Of a stretch of DNA of 56,029 nt, positions 45,201 through 52,195 are shown piece after piece. The stretch covers positions 1 through 56,029 of the forward strand of contig CAUFRO010000012.1 in assembly GCA_959027945.1 (NCBI GenBank), in the 5' to 3' direction. The DNA is from an uncultured Collinsella sp. (GTDB lineage Bacteria > Actinomycetota > Coriobacteriia > Coriobacteriales > Coriobacteriaceae). Numbering within the stretch: the first letter of the stretch is position 1; every line of letters begins with the position of its first letter. The notes under the pieces were generated by a model, which had not been told where the DNA came from, ran no database searches, and saw only the letters and a program-made list of their open reading frames with translations. The position numbers were made by a program, and so were the translations under genes.

Positions 45201-45529
45201 GCTCGCATACCGTGCTGCAGCAGATGGACGTCATTATCGAGAAGGAGGCGGGCGGTCTGGACCAGGCAAGGGCCCTTATGGAGCGTGCCGACAAGCAGCT
45301 CGAGGATGCCACCAAGATCGTTGCGGAGCCCTGGGACGGCGAGGAGAATCTCGAGAAGCTGCAGGCCGAGCTTGCGGAGCTGGAGCAGAAGGAGTTGCAA
45401 AAGGGTCGGGAAGAGTCAAGCGGAGATGATGGCCAGGACGAGGACGGCCATGCCATCACGGAATCTCCCGTCAGTGTTGAGGGGCGGGATGGGGACGAAC
45501 ATTCCCACGCGAACGGTCATGGATTTTAA
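39263..45529 (+). CDS. DNA methyltransferase fused to SNF2-type helicase (2088 aa)
   Basis: This belongs to the giant methylase-helicase proteins common on conjugative elements and phages. The methylase core starts near residue 200 (ARLNVAALRALKATM, SAYSGWGGAANAF) with the SAM motif EPGCGTGNF near 307 and NVPY (adenine-N6 type NPPY variant) near 369. The helicase has VVGAGKT near 1258, VDEAHNYKNL near 1419, FATGTPVTNTM, and EQRLGRIRRQG near 1748. It ends in a coiled coil. Residues about 75-178 are encoded by DNA that carries the TnpV-like gene in another frame and look like a shadow translation (Gly/Arg/Gln-rich), so the true start might be the GTG at 39878. ATG 39263 has no strong ribosome site. 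Confidence 0.85.
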   Translation: MARRTSRRFVAVEGQISLFAMDDPSIYEAPAEKQIDDVDAQQRLALDFGAQQESYVSQAGGDKAARKDDSEEEAHVGAEESVQGREGTPVFLHGAERSGGTGQDGCGRRDGGVSQGSGAQLSDEARGASGQLHGELRGDAGVRTAHDGRVPVRRLHSQGQQRPEDGRGDRPQRDGAHALATRRNTECLNPDAQAGHSPLERARLNVAALRALKATMDEGRDATPEEARAISAYSGWGGAANAFAENQTGGWAEVSRELKELLSEDEFAEQRATVLTAFYTPRPVVELIWETLRDAGICDGGRAEILEPGCGTGNFMRCVPEGMDVHVTGVEIDPVSAGLARVLCPDHTIVAADIEKCEIPDGSFDAAIGNVPYSDAIKIDGVPLHDYMIKRAMAAVRPGGIVAVLTSRYTMDKAREATREYLARECDLVGMARLPKETFESQAGTSALCDLVILRKLEKPREVERESAPAWVHTATNADGFRVNALLASNPSMAVGEQGSEMTAYGPGYALTSGLDVKGIADGARKALADQAIAAIYHTFEGMPDRSAVPEVAPVPADPALYEFTLGDGGSIWYGNGDTVELFRPTGRGAEDRARAMLEIRDAARALISLERDPKSTDAAIESGIKALNDRYDRFAERYGRLNDQKNRRVLTMKGYHDCSLGINLFSLEVLDTKKNFVRKADILSKRTVRPQAPLPDRSETPADALAVSYDRTGGVDLALIGRLLGCSVAEAEQRLGDLIVRDPITSIIESAEAYLSGDIGEKLDAIHSMQKKIESDRVDAGESSWLESVSIPPARTPETSAEVARAVTVLTKSGLWDTCVHPLSADRAVIASAHVGSLPDSWRDRSFSTWTGEALIAALGELDEGVRISTERRNGYAAISNPLIAALVERSLGYLASKRDFATDGMNTEEVLWRLSNNPRVGADVLAVAFGRADADNTYQTPNPIKNLARAYGISVPRKSEQEPLSSVLAAAMKADPVPAEFLISLGYRQAGDEAVMRTTHVDWMGDVDQPIPHGELVNSDDLAEYRARRERHMAAFGLTESDVERLAALRTCEEKLKAVLPRELGPGEIAATLGSPWIPPSFVMSFIEEELEITDGEMTAAKQRKFEVAHEPRTGKWRLTGNATELSLEVLARYGISSYSPLKVISAVLNGSETKLNKTDLSTGKKIPDPQGTKAAWDRRRLISSAFEKWVWADPDRANVLCKIYNDRYNRLAPRTYDGSYLTFPGMNPDVEMRPHQRAAVARAGQAAEGTLVAHVVGAGKTYTGIAMCMEARRLGRANKPLVVVPKHLTEQWASDFAYLYPGAKVLYMGKTESDSTDAAREFFGRAANGDWDAVIVSGSRFDMLDLSQERKEVYLKRRRMEFLRAKEDAQENGGTFSVKKLEEEVKNINEKLSKLHSSPKTEGLSFEEIGFDYLFVDEAHNYKNLPTYGLTIAGMTSSKSNRSESLLEKCTYLREIGHGRNIVFATGTPVTNTMGELFNMQRYLAPKLLERQGLSSFPSWAFTFGTIEDSMEIKPEGNGFQLKQRFTKFHNLPELMSAYRTFADIVTQETVNLKVPDCEEIHITVPATPEQLEEVKKLGIRGERVRAGTAEGNDNLLAITGDGMKVALDPKLMHPEFEPMEGGKCEVCAREVFKIWEETADMRGAQLVFCDRSTPASGKWNIQDDMRRRLIEAGIPSEQVACVSDAGNDPEKKETLFEKVRSGEVRVLMGSTEKLGTGTNVQTRLAAIHNLDCPWRPSDFEQRLGRIRRQGNLFESVKDFKYVAQGTFDSFLYSTVEHKQRFIGQVFSNKPSVRSMDDIDETRISFSDLAAVASGNPDIKRIQELRSEIMAQSMLKQSHAEMVASMRSQIESRFAPSAKSYRWQFELLERDHDALERANRQRELEKGTDIVRVSVGGTSAQNRANAIEMIQTAAGDCPIGPVRAIGEFRGLEIVVKKEQTLLERGGTLRYDPFIGLRVKGTADAHWSKHMLPSATSGSHTVLQQMDVIIEKEAGGLDQARALMERADKQLEDATKIVAEPWDGEENLEKLQAELAELEQKELQKGREESSGDDGQDEDGHAITESPVSVEGRDGDEHSHANGHGF
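39486..39800 (+). CDS. TnpV-like transposon protein nested in another frame (104 aa)
   Basis: This frame lies wholly inside the methylase-helicase gene. It begins MSVLKNPYRGVRGLRYSFME and ends with ANSARKMAEEIALNETVL, which matches the C-terminus of TnpV-type proteins (NSIRxRAEEIVLxEL). A strong GAGGAGG site sits six bases before the ATG at 39486. Codon use and protein composition look far more natural than in the overlapping long frame. TnpV is encoded on Tn4451-type transposons with unknown role. Confidence 0.7.
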   Translation: MSVLKNPYRGVRGLRYSFMEQNAPEELARMDAAGETEEYLKAVERNYLTRLAELQDSCMESCGATPEFAQLTMAECRYDDYIRRANSARKMAEEIALNETVLTH

Positions 45530-45599
45530 AAGACAGGCAAAATCGGCTTCCGTAGACTTCGATCGTCTGGATGCTATTGGACCTATTGAGGTTGAATGA
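45519..45599 (+). CDS. Candidate 26-residue micro-ORF
   Basis: It reads MDFKRQAKSASVDFDRLDAI followed by GPIEVE and starts inside the last codons of the helicase gene (ATGGATTTTAA overlaps its stop). It fills the gap to the next gene exactly. No ribosome site of its own is obvious; coupling is possible. It may be chance. Confidence 0.3.
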   Translation: MDFKRQAKSASVDFDRLDAIGPIEVE

Positions 45600-45612
45600 G
45601 ATTGGAGACGGG

Positions 45613-46050
45613 ATGGATGTAGGGAAAAGTCTCGCCGAATCGATTGAGGGGGCCACGACGGCCTACTATCGGGATGGCGGTGGCACCGAGACGGGGATTG
45701 CGTTCGACGAGAGGTTGGTCGAGGCGCTCAAACAGGCCTATATCGCCGCCTATTCCCGAAATGACGGCGGCTCGCTGGATACCGTGAGAAATGAGCTCGC
45801 GGAGTTCGGTGGAAGGGAGCCGACGACCAACGAGATCTGCGAGGCCGCCATCGCGCTCGCAGGCAAGCAGGCAAAGCAGGATGCGGGTGTCATCTCCCGC
45901 ATGTTCAGGCTGCAGGCCGCATCACTTGCTGAGGAGTACGCGCCCGCGCTCGTCAGGACCTTCGATGCGGAGCGCGCGCAGAAGGCTGATCGCGGCATCG
46001 CGGTAAACGGAAAAAATACGGTCAAGCGAACGAATATCAGGAGGAGCTGA
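45613..46050 (+). CDS. Hypothetical helical protein (145 aa)
   Basis: No family recognised. It is soluble and helical, with ERLVEALKQAYIAAYSRNDG, EICEAAIALAGKQAKQDAGV and a basic C-terminus (NGKNTVKRTNIRRS). ATG at 45613 has GGAG five bases upstream. It lies between the helicase gene and the next unknown gene, one base apart from the latter, so the three are one transcript. Confidence 0.6.
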   Translation: MDVGKSLAESIEGATTAYYRDGGGTETGIAFDERLVEALKQAYIAAYSRNDGGSLDTVRNELAEFGGREPTTNEICEAAIALAGKQAKQDAGVISRMFRLQAASLAEEYAPALVRTFDAERAQKADRGIAVNGKNTVKRTNIRRS

Positions 46051-46051
46051 T

Positions 46052-46816
46052 ATGTACCTTGTGGATGACTACGGTGAGCCTTACGTCGCCTTATTCAGTG
46101 TGCAGTACACGCCTCAGTACAGTGACTATCCTTGTCGGCCCCATGACGCCTGTTTCAAACTCAAGAGGGATCCGAAAGGCCGCGAGGGCGTTTTCATCCA
46201 GCCCTTCTCGCGTGACGGCATCTCTCCTGTGGCCCACGTCTCGCATGAGGTGGAGGCCGCCCTTGCGCTCGGATGGCCGGAGCTTTCGCCCAACGGTTAC
46301 GTAGTCGAATTTCCCGGCCATTATGATGGCGCCAAGGAAATCGGGAGCTTCAGTGCCGGACACGAAAGCCTGATGGAGCTCCCGATCCTCATGGGCATCC
46401 TAGAGCTCGAGGGGATGGTAGAGAACGCCGAGCGTGACTCGCTTTACGGCGCGCTCGTGGTCGACGAGGAGGCCAGGGAGATTAGGGTCGAGGTTCCTGA
46501 AGATATCGATATCGAGTTCAGATATTGGCTCAGGAATAACGGATCGCACCCTGTCTCATCCGAGGAAATGCCGACGATTCCCATTGCCCGCGACCCGAAC
46601 CGGATTTCCAACGAGGCCACTGCAATTCTTTCGGAGAAGACGCCAGAGCGCTTCATGAGATCGCTACTAGACTCGAAGATCTTGCGTGACGGGGCCTCGC
46701 CCTCAGATGTCGCCGCGCTGAGGTCGGGCCTCGATGTCCTTTTGGGCCATGGCGTCGCCGGTACGAAAAGCCTTACAAAATCGCTTGAAATGAGAGAGCG
46801 CTCAACACACCATTAA
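46052..46816 (+). CDS. Hypothetical protein (254 aa)
   Basis: I do not recognise it. It is acidic and soluble. The first half has DYGEPYVALFSVQYTPQYSD and ALALGWPELSPNGYVVEFPG; the second half is helical and ends DVLLGHGVAGTKSLTKSLEM. GAGGAGCTGAT precedes the ATG. It is the last gene before the 680-base spacer in front of cas9, so it probably closes the conjugation-module operon. Confidence 0.65.
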   Translation: MYLVDDYGEPYVALFSVQYTPQYSDYPCRPHDACFKLKRDPKGREGVFIQPFSRDGISPVAHVSHEVEAALALGWPELSPNGYVVEFPGHYDGAKEIGSFSAGHESLMELPILMGILELEGMVENAERDSLYGALVVDEEAREIRVEVPEDIDIEFRYWLRNNGSHPVSSEEMPTIPIARDPNRISNEATAILSEKTPERFMRSLLDSKILRDGASPSDVAALRSGLDVLLGHGVAGTKSLTKSLEMRERSTHH

Positions 46817-47492
46817 ACGTTTCGCCAGACTGAAAGCCCTGTCTTGAGCAGAGGCTTTCCATTATTCATGAGCATGGTAAATCATGTAATCGACAATTAC
46901 GCTGTCACGTTATTACGCAGTTATTTTATGTCGCAGTTACGTTATTGGGTAGTTCCGTTGTTGTGCAGTTGCGTAATTACGTTATTCGAAAGTTCCGTTA
47001 TCAGGCGGTTCGGCTGTTGCTATGGACAGGCATGTCACCCGCTGGCACCAAATGATCTCGCGCGATAGTTTCGGCAGTGAGATTCTTATCTCATGCCACC
47101 CCCTGGAAAAAAGGTCAAATCGATTGGCTCTGCTAGGACAGGATTGGCATATTGGTGTAAGTGGAAGTTGGAATACCAGATTGAACGGAGCGAACTTGAA
47201 CGGTTCCTGCAAGGGGATTTCGAGTTTTGTTCGCAAGTCCATCGTGCTTGCCTGCCCCATTGGCTTCGAAAAAAGGCAGTCAGTCCAAGGCGGGAGCCGC
47301 TGCGGTGGATGTCCCCACGGTCAGCTACGATTATGTCGGGTGCCCTGCGGGCCACCGTGTGGACTTCACTTTCGTGCCCAGGGGGATTTCACATCTTGGG
47401 ACGCCGCTGTAGCACTGTCAGTTTCTACGGGCGCATGCTTGGGGTAATCGGTATAAGAGTTTTAGATATGCGCGGGTGGGAAGAAATCTCGC
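46817..47492. other. Long spacer before cas9
   Basis: No intact gene is convincing. The first 200 bases are AT-rich and hold a degenerate repeat (46920-47023). A short frame at about 47227-47412 contains a fragment resembling RbpA (see findings). Expected cas9 promoter elements could not be picked out with confidence. Confidence 0.45.
46920..47023 (+). repeat. Degenerate 16-bp repeats, consensus GTTNCGTTNTTNNGNA
   Basis: Units begin at 46920, 46936, 46952, 46968 (24 bases long), 46992 and 47008. Examples are GTTACGTTATTGGGTA, GTTCCGTTGTTGTGCA and GTTCCGTTATCAGGCG. Identity between units is partial. They are AT-rich and lie upstream of cas9. Iteron-like binding sites or a decayed satellite are possible. 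Confidence 0.45.
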
Positions 47493-47513
47493 GTGATTAG
47501 ATTGGAATCCGGT

Positions 47514-50500
47514 ATGGATAAAGCCAAGGGAGCAGATATCGGAGAGCTCGGGTTCGACCCCGCAACCTTCGCCACGGCGCTCATGACGCTCGAGGAGTTC
47601 AGATCGAAGGACAGGGTGATCTGGGCGGGCCTCGATATCGGCGTGGCCAGTACTGGGCTGTGCCTGGTCGATGTCCGCAACCATGAGATCGTCCTGATGG
47701 CCAGCCACCTCTTCAAGTCGCCCGTCGTCGACAAGAAGAAGGCGACCGCGGCGCCCGAGAGTCTGGCGTCGGTAAGGCGTGGAGCCCGCTCGGTCCGTAG
47801 GAACATCATGCGCGAGGGGCGGCGTAAGAAGGCCATCAGGGCTGCGTTAGCTGATTTTGACCTCATTCCCGCCGATGCTGATGGCGAGTGGTTTAGCGCA
47901 CGCCGCGACGAGCGTACGGTCGTCAGGCTGAGATCCAAGGCTCTCGGTTATCTGCTGAACTCCCGTGAGCTCGCCCGCGTGCTGTACTCATTCGCGAGCC
48001 ATCGCGGGTATATCGACCACGGCAAGTCCGATAAAGAGGACGATGCCGGCAAGGTCAAGAAGGCACTTGCCGCGAATCACGCGGCACTCGCCGATGGTGG
48101 CTGCAAGACCTTCGGGCAATACCTTGCCGGACAGCCGCGCTCGCGCAACAGGGCCGGCGACTATAGCTATACGGCAGACATCGGCATGACGGTCGACGAG
48201 GTTCGCACGATCTTCGCACGCCAGCGCGAGCTAGGCAGCGAAATCGCCAGCAAAGCGCTTGAGGAGCGCTATATCGCCGAGCTGACGTGGCTCACCGATA
48301 CGAGTAAGCGTGACAGGTCGACCTACCTCAAGGTGGGTTTCTGCACCTACCTCGGCGCGCCGTACAGACGCGGGGCCACTTCCACAATCTCGTTCGAGAT
48401 GGTACGTGCACACCAGACGCTCTGCAACACGGTCATCCTGCATGCCGACGGCACCTCGTCCACCATCCCGGGCGACATCCGTAATGAAATCGTGAGGGAT
48501 CTCTTCGCCGTAAAGAAATCGGTAAAGCCGTTGAAATGGTCGGGCCTGCGCCGCAGGCTGGGTCTTTCCGAGGGCGATTCGTTCAAGGGGCGCCCCGTCG
48601 AGGAGGAGAAGCGCGACTGCATCGCCCTGCCCGCCTGGGCCGTGCTGTGTGCGGGGCTGTATGAAGGTCATCGCGACCTGCTCGAGCGGCTTCATGACCA
48701 TATCGACGACGCCGACGCGGTCTGCTCGGCGCTTACCTTCGCATCGTCGGCGGCATCGCTTGCCGGGCGGCTCGCCCCGCTGGCCCTCAGCGACGACGAG
48801 GTCGAGGCTATCATCGACCTACCCTATTCGGCGCGCCTGTTCTCGGGCTATGCGAACGCGAGCCTGGAAGCCCTCCAGATGCTCCGCGGCACGTTCGAGG
48901 ACCCCCGCGTCACATCACTCAGGCAGGCCGAGGAGGATTCCGGCCTCGCGCAGGCGCGTGCCATTCTCGCCGAGGAGCGCGGTGGGTCGGCCGACGGGCT
49001 GCTGTGCGCCTTCTCCGATTACGACCCGACGTGCAGGAACCCCGTCGTGCTCCGCGCGACGGCGCAGGTGCGGCGCATGGTCAACTCCGTCATAAGACAC
49101 TATGGGCTGCCGGACGTCATCCGCGTCGAGGTCGCCCGTGACCTCAAGCGCTCAAAGCACGAGCGCGAGATCGTTGCGGAGAGCAACAGGGCGAGGCTCG
49201 AGCTCAACGAACAGGCCAAGAGGGATATCATCGAGTTCCTTGGGCTTCCCGACGACCACCATGTGCGCGGCCGGGACCTTGCCTTGGTCAAGCTCTACCG
49301 CGAGCAGGGCGGCAAGGACCCGTATACGGGCGCCGCCATCGACTTCAGGCGCATGCTCGAGGAACACAGATACGCCGAGATCGATCATATCCTGCCGGTC
49401 TCGCGCACCTGCGACGACTCGCAGGCAAACAAGGTACTCTGCCTCACCAAGTCGAATAGGGACAAGTCGAACCGCTCTCCCTACGAGTGGATGACCTCTG
49501 GTGAAGCCTCGGCGCCTGATTGGGGCGAGTTCTGCGGCAGGATGGAGCGCTGGGCGAAAATGTGCGAGCCCAGGCGGTACGCCCGAAAGAAACTCGCCAA
49601 CCTTACCTGCGAGAACCTTGCCGAGCGCGCCGGTAATTTCATTGACCGCAACCTCAACGACACGCGCTACATGTCCGTAGCGCTCGCCAAGTGGCTAAGG
49701 GAGTGTCTGCCCTTTACTAAGGACGGGCATGAGCATGTGTTCTGCGTCGCCGGTGGCGCGACCGCCCTCATGCGCAGCGTCTGGGACATCGGCATCACTG
49801 GGCCGGACGGCAAGAAAAACCGCGACGATGATAGACACCATGCGGTCGATGCGGCGGTCATCGCCTGCTGCACCCCCGGCATCGTGAGGAACGTGGCGCT
49901 GGTCAACGAGGGCCATGCCCGCGCCGACGTGCGCCAGCGGCTTTTCAGCGACTCGCTTCCCTATCCGGAGTTCAAGGAGCAGGTAGATGCCTGGATCCCG
50001 TGTATCGTGCCGACGCTCACGCTTCCGAACACCGTCACAGGCAGCGTGCTCAAGGACACGGTCTATCCCTATCTGGGACGCGACGAGGCCGGCAAGGACC
50101 TCTATCTCACCGTAAAGAGGGACAAGGACGGCAGGATTGTCGAAAGGAAGGTAAACAAGGCCACCACGATGTGGAAGGACGGACAAGGCGGTTGCCGGGC
50201 CTATGGGTCCATGTGCGCCCTGGAGGCTGTGTTCGACGCCTCGGCCGGCAAGCGCGGCAGGTGGTCTTTCGACCCAGTCTACTGCATCGACATCCCGCAC
50301 CGCGAAGCCGTTAGGCGAACCATGAGGGCGTTTTCCAAGGAGAAGGCGATTGATCTGTGGGATACGGTCGCGGTGCCCGAGGCCGCGCCGCGGATGACGA
50401 TCCGGCGCGGCGATGTGCTCGTGTGCGACGGGAAGGCCGCGAGGTTCCATTGCTTTGATATCTCTGTCAATGCCATCAGGTTATTCTCTCAACGCGGCGG

Positions 50501-50654
50501 TAAACAGCTCCAGGCAACCGGTCCTCTTTCTGCCGAGGCATTCCCGCCTCCGTCGAAGTGGGGCGAGGGCGTCAGGATCATGCAGGAGGACTGCCTTGGT
50601 CTCTGCTGGCTGTCGTTCTTGGCACAGCGGGCCGCGGGCGTGCAGATGGAATAG
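47514..50654 (+). CDS. cas9: Cas9 endonuclease, compact type II-C (1046 aa)
   Basis: Cas9 cuts DNA matched by a crRNA-tracrRNA guide. RuvC-I is WAGLDIGVASTGL (D41), the arginine-rich bridge helix lies at about 83-112 (VRRGARSVRRNIMREGRRKK), RuvC-II is VIRVEVARD (E539), HNH is AEIDHILPVSRT with ANKVL and TKSNRDKSNRS (H625, N639), and RuvC-III is HHAVDAAVIACC (D779). All catalytic residues are present, so the enzyme should be active. About 880-1046 is the presumed PAM-interacting part. The size and tracrRNA layout are type II-C. Forty residues precede RuvC-I, more than in most Cas9s. ATG 47514 has a weak site; a GTG at 47493 with GGGAAG upstream is the alternative. Confidence 0.95.
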   Translation: MDKAKGADIGELGFDPATFATALMTLEEFRSKDRVIWAGLDIGVASTGLCLVDVRNHEIVLMASHLFKSPVVDKKKATAAPESLASVRRGARSVRRNIMREGRRKKAIRAALADFDLIPADADGEWFSARRDERTVVRLRSKALGYLLNSRELARVLYSFASHRGYIDHGKSDKEDDAGKVKKALAANHAALADGGCKTFGQYLAGQPRSRNRAGDYSYTADIGMTVDEVRTIFARQRELGSEIASKALEERYIAELTWLTDTSKRDRSTYLKVGFCTYLGAPYRRGATSTISFEMVRAHQTLCNTVILHADGTSSTIPGDIRNEIVRDLFAVKKSVKPLKWSGLRRRLGLSEGDSFKGRPVEEEKRDCIALPAWAVLCAGLYEGHRDLLERLHDHIDDADAVCSALTFASSAASLAGRLAPLALSDDEVEAIIDLPYSARLFSGYANASLEALQMLRGTFEDPRVTSLRQAEEDSGLAQARAILAEERGGSADGLLCAFSDYDPTCRNPVVLRATAQVRRMVNSVIRHYGLPDVIRVEVARDLKRSKHEREIVAESNRARLELNEQAKRDIIEFLGLPDDHHVRGRDLALVKLYREQGGKDPYTGAAIDFRRMLEEHRYAEIDHILPVSRTCDDSQANKVLCLTKSNRDKSNRSPYEWMTSGEASAPDWGEFCGRMERWAKMCEPRRYARKKLANLTCENLAERAGNFIDRNLNDTRYMSVALAKWLRECLPFTKDGHEHVFCVAGGATALMRSVWDIGITGPDGKKNRDDDRHHAVDAAVIACCTPGIVRNVALVNEGHARADVRQRLFSDSLPYPEFKEQVDAWIPCIVPTLTLPNTVTGSVLKDTVYPYLGRDEAGKDLYLTVKRDKDGRIVERKVNKATTMWKDGQGGCRAYGSMCALEAVFDASAGKRGRWSFDPVYCIDIPHREAVRRTMRAFSKEKAIDLWDTVAVPEAAPRMTIRRGDVLVCDGKAARFHCFDISVNAIRLFSQRGGKQLQATGPLSAEAFPPPSKWGEGVRIMQEDCLGLCWLSFLAQRAAGVQME

Positions 50655-50661
50655 CAGTTGC

Positions 50662-50690
50662 GAGGGGAGTCTTTCGGCCTCCCCTCTTTT
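50662..50690 (+). terminator. Terminator between the convergent cas9 and cas2 genes
   Basis: GAGGGGAG and CTCCCCTC pair over eight bases with a nine-base loop, followed by TTTTCTTT. It starts seven bases after the cas9 stop and lies six bases before the cas2 stop on the other strand. Confidence 0.75.
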
Positions 50691-50695
50691 CTTTG

Positions 50696-51019
50696 CTAGA
50701 ATTCCAGGAAGAGTTGACCTGTGCAATCCATCCTGGTTCGCCCCTGCGGGCGTGTCTCGACCAGAATCTCGCGATCAACGTACTGTTTCTCCGTCAGCTC
50801 TATGGCCACAACGCTGCCGGAGGGCGGGATATGATCGCGCAGGCGGTCCCTGTGGGCCGCCGCGGACGACCTCGACAGCAGGCTCCTTGTGTAGACGCTG
50901 TTCTGCTCGCGCATGTAGCCGTCGTCTTCGAGAAACCTCTTGAACCTGATATAGCGGTCCTTGTCTCGCTTCGTCTTTGTCGGCAGATCGAACATAACGA
51001 GCAGGCGCATGATTCTCAT
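50696..51019 (-). CDS. cas2: CRISPR integration protein Cas2
   Basis: Cas2 dimers form the scaffold of the Cas1-Cas2 spacer integrase. The ferredoxin-like start MRIMRLLVMFDLPTKTKRDK, followed by YIRFKRFLEDDGYMREQNSV, YTRSLLS and VVAIELTEKQY, is typical of type II Cas2. 107 aa is normal. I chose 51019 with GAGGGG six bases upstream; it overlaps the cas1 stop by four bases. Confidence 0.93.
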   Translation of the reverse strand: MRIMRLLVMFDLPTKTKRDKDRYIRFKRFLEDDGYMREQNSVYTRSLLSRSSAAAHRDRLRDHIPPSGSVVAIELTEKQYVDREILVETRPQGRTRMDCTGQLFLEF

Positions 51020-51957
51020 ATCCTTCCCCTCGCCCTCATTCTGTCCACTGACTCCATCTCGAGCCCGATGAGCTCGGGCGTCAGCAGCATGTCGGCATCC
51101 CTCAACTCGAAAGCGCGGCGCAGGGACTCGCAGAAGACGTCCACCGCCACCTGAATCGGGCATTCCTTCCCGTCTATGCGCATGAGCACCGATGTCACTG
51201 CCGTCAGCTTTGCCTTGTCGGCCGGCGTCAGCGGGCCAAGGATATTTTCAGTGACCACCAGGAGGTCCACAGCCGCGCGGAAGGGCTCTATCATGTCATC
51301 GACCAAGTTGAAGGCGTTATCGGCGCTGTGATGGTGAATGCCGCGCGAGACGAGCCAGCCGTGTGAGACCGCACACTGGGCTATACCCGCCCTCACAACA
51401 GCGTAGCCGTAATCGAGTGGGGCGGCCATGGGCCCTTCCCTTCTCGTTCCATACGCAAGCATCGCGGCGAAGTAGTCGGCAGCCGCGGGCGCCTCCCGGT
51501 ACGTCCTGTCGTTGCTGTGCACCTCGGCGGCATAGCCCCTGACCTTTGCCACGACGGCGGCATCACCGCCTGCAAGCTCGAGGGCCCTGGCCTGGTTCAG
51601 GATCTTTGAGACGACAATTTTCTTCCACAACTGGTTGCGCAGCGGTTTCGGAATGGCAAGCTGGTGCTCGACGATCTCCGCATGGCGCGAGTGGGCACCG
51701 AGGGGCAGGCATAAGCCGTTTGGCATATGGTCCCTCCCGCAGTACATCACGCCTATCCCTGCGTCGTTCATCTCGGAAACCAGGGCGGACGTCATCGTTA
51801 TCTGCGGGCTGTCGATAATCACCACCCAGATATCGGATAGCGGGATCTGGGCTAACATTGTATCACTGCACGATTTGGGATCCTTCTCGCGGATAATCAA
51901 CCTGTTGTCACTCAGGCTCAAGTGCCTGGGATTCCGTATCGTGACCGTTTGCTTCAT
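51016..51957 (-). CDS. cas1: CRISPR integrase Cas1
   Basis: Cas1 catalyses spacer insertion at the leader-end repeat. The N-terminal beta domain (QTVTIRNPRHLSLSDNRLII, PLSDIWVVIIDSPQITMTSA) and C-terminal helical domain are complete. Metal-binding residues are E155 in TYREAPAAADYF, the His cluster 208-210 in RGIHHHSADN and the acidic residues 220-224 in FNLVDDMIEPF. 313 aa is within the type II range. It is transcribed away from the tracrRNA and toward cas9. No csn2 or cas4 accompanies it, in line with type II-C. Confidence 0.95.
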   Translation of the reverse strand: MKQTVTIRNPRHLSLSDNRLIIREKDPKSCSDTMLAQIPLSDIWVVIIDSPQITMTSALVSEMNDAGIGVMYCGRDHMPNGLCLPLGAHSRHAEIVEHQLAIPKPLRNQLWKKIVVSKILNQARALELAGGDAAVVAKVRGYAAEVHSNDRTYREAPAAADYFAAMLAYGTRREGPMAAPLDYGYAVVRAGIAQCAVSHGWLVSRGIHHHSADNAFNLVDDMIEPFRAAVDLLVVTENILGPLTPADKAKLTAVTSVLMRIDGKECPIQVAVDVFCESLRRAFELRDADMLLTPELIGLEMESVDRMRARGRI

Positions 51958-52021
51958 AAGCGGTCCTATCTGTTGAAACTATGACAGGAGGGCCGTCCGT
52001 TCTCCCATTAAGTCTATCGGC

Positions 52022-52027
52022 TATGAT
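52022..52027 (+). promoter_or_regulatory. Probable -10 box of the tracrRNA
   Basis: TATGAT lies 24 bases before the anti-repeat and about seven bases before the presumed start near 52034. No strong -35 is visible; TTCTCC 16 bases upstream is weak. Confidence 0.45.
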
Positions 52028-52033
52028 AAAGAT

Positions 52034-52187
52034 CAGCAACGTTACCTTTTGTATCTGTTACAGCTTGATAGATGGCAACGAGTAACGTTTGGGCAAGAGG
52101 GCCCGTTAAAGACGGGTCACTCGCGGAGTATATCCCGCAGGGTGCTTTTCGCACTCTGCGGGTGATCTCCTTCTCCCTCCTTTTTTC
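52034..52187 (+). ncRNA. tracrRNA
   Basis: The anti-repeat lies at about 52051-52094. Positions 52060-52080 (ACAGCTTGATAGATGGCAAC plus G) equal the plus strand of the CRISPR repeat for 21 bases, so this RNA can pair with crRNA made from the minus strand. After a bulge (AGTAAC), GGGC (52091-52094) can close the lower stem with the GCCC at the crRNA repeat start. Two hairpins follow: CCCGT-TAAAG-ACGGG (52102-52116) and a 12-bp stem CCCGCAGGGTGC/GCACTCTGCGGG (52134-52162). The T-run at 52181-52186 is the likely end. Exact ends are inferred. Confidence 0.85.
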
Positions 52188-52195
52188 AGAAAAGA

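Noticed and set aside
47093..47500. 135-codon frame before cas9
   Set aside because: It overlaps the possible RbpA-like fragment in another frame, has Cys/Trp/Arg-rich composition and no ribosome site.
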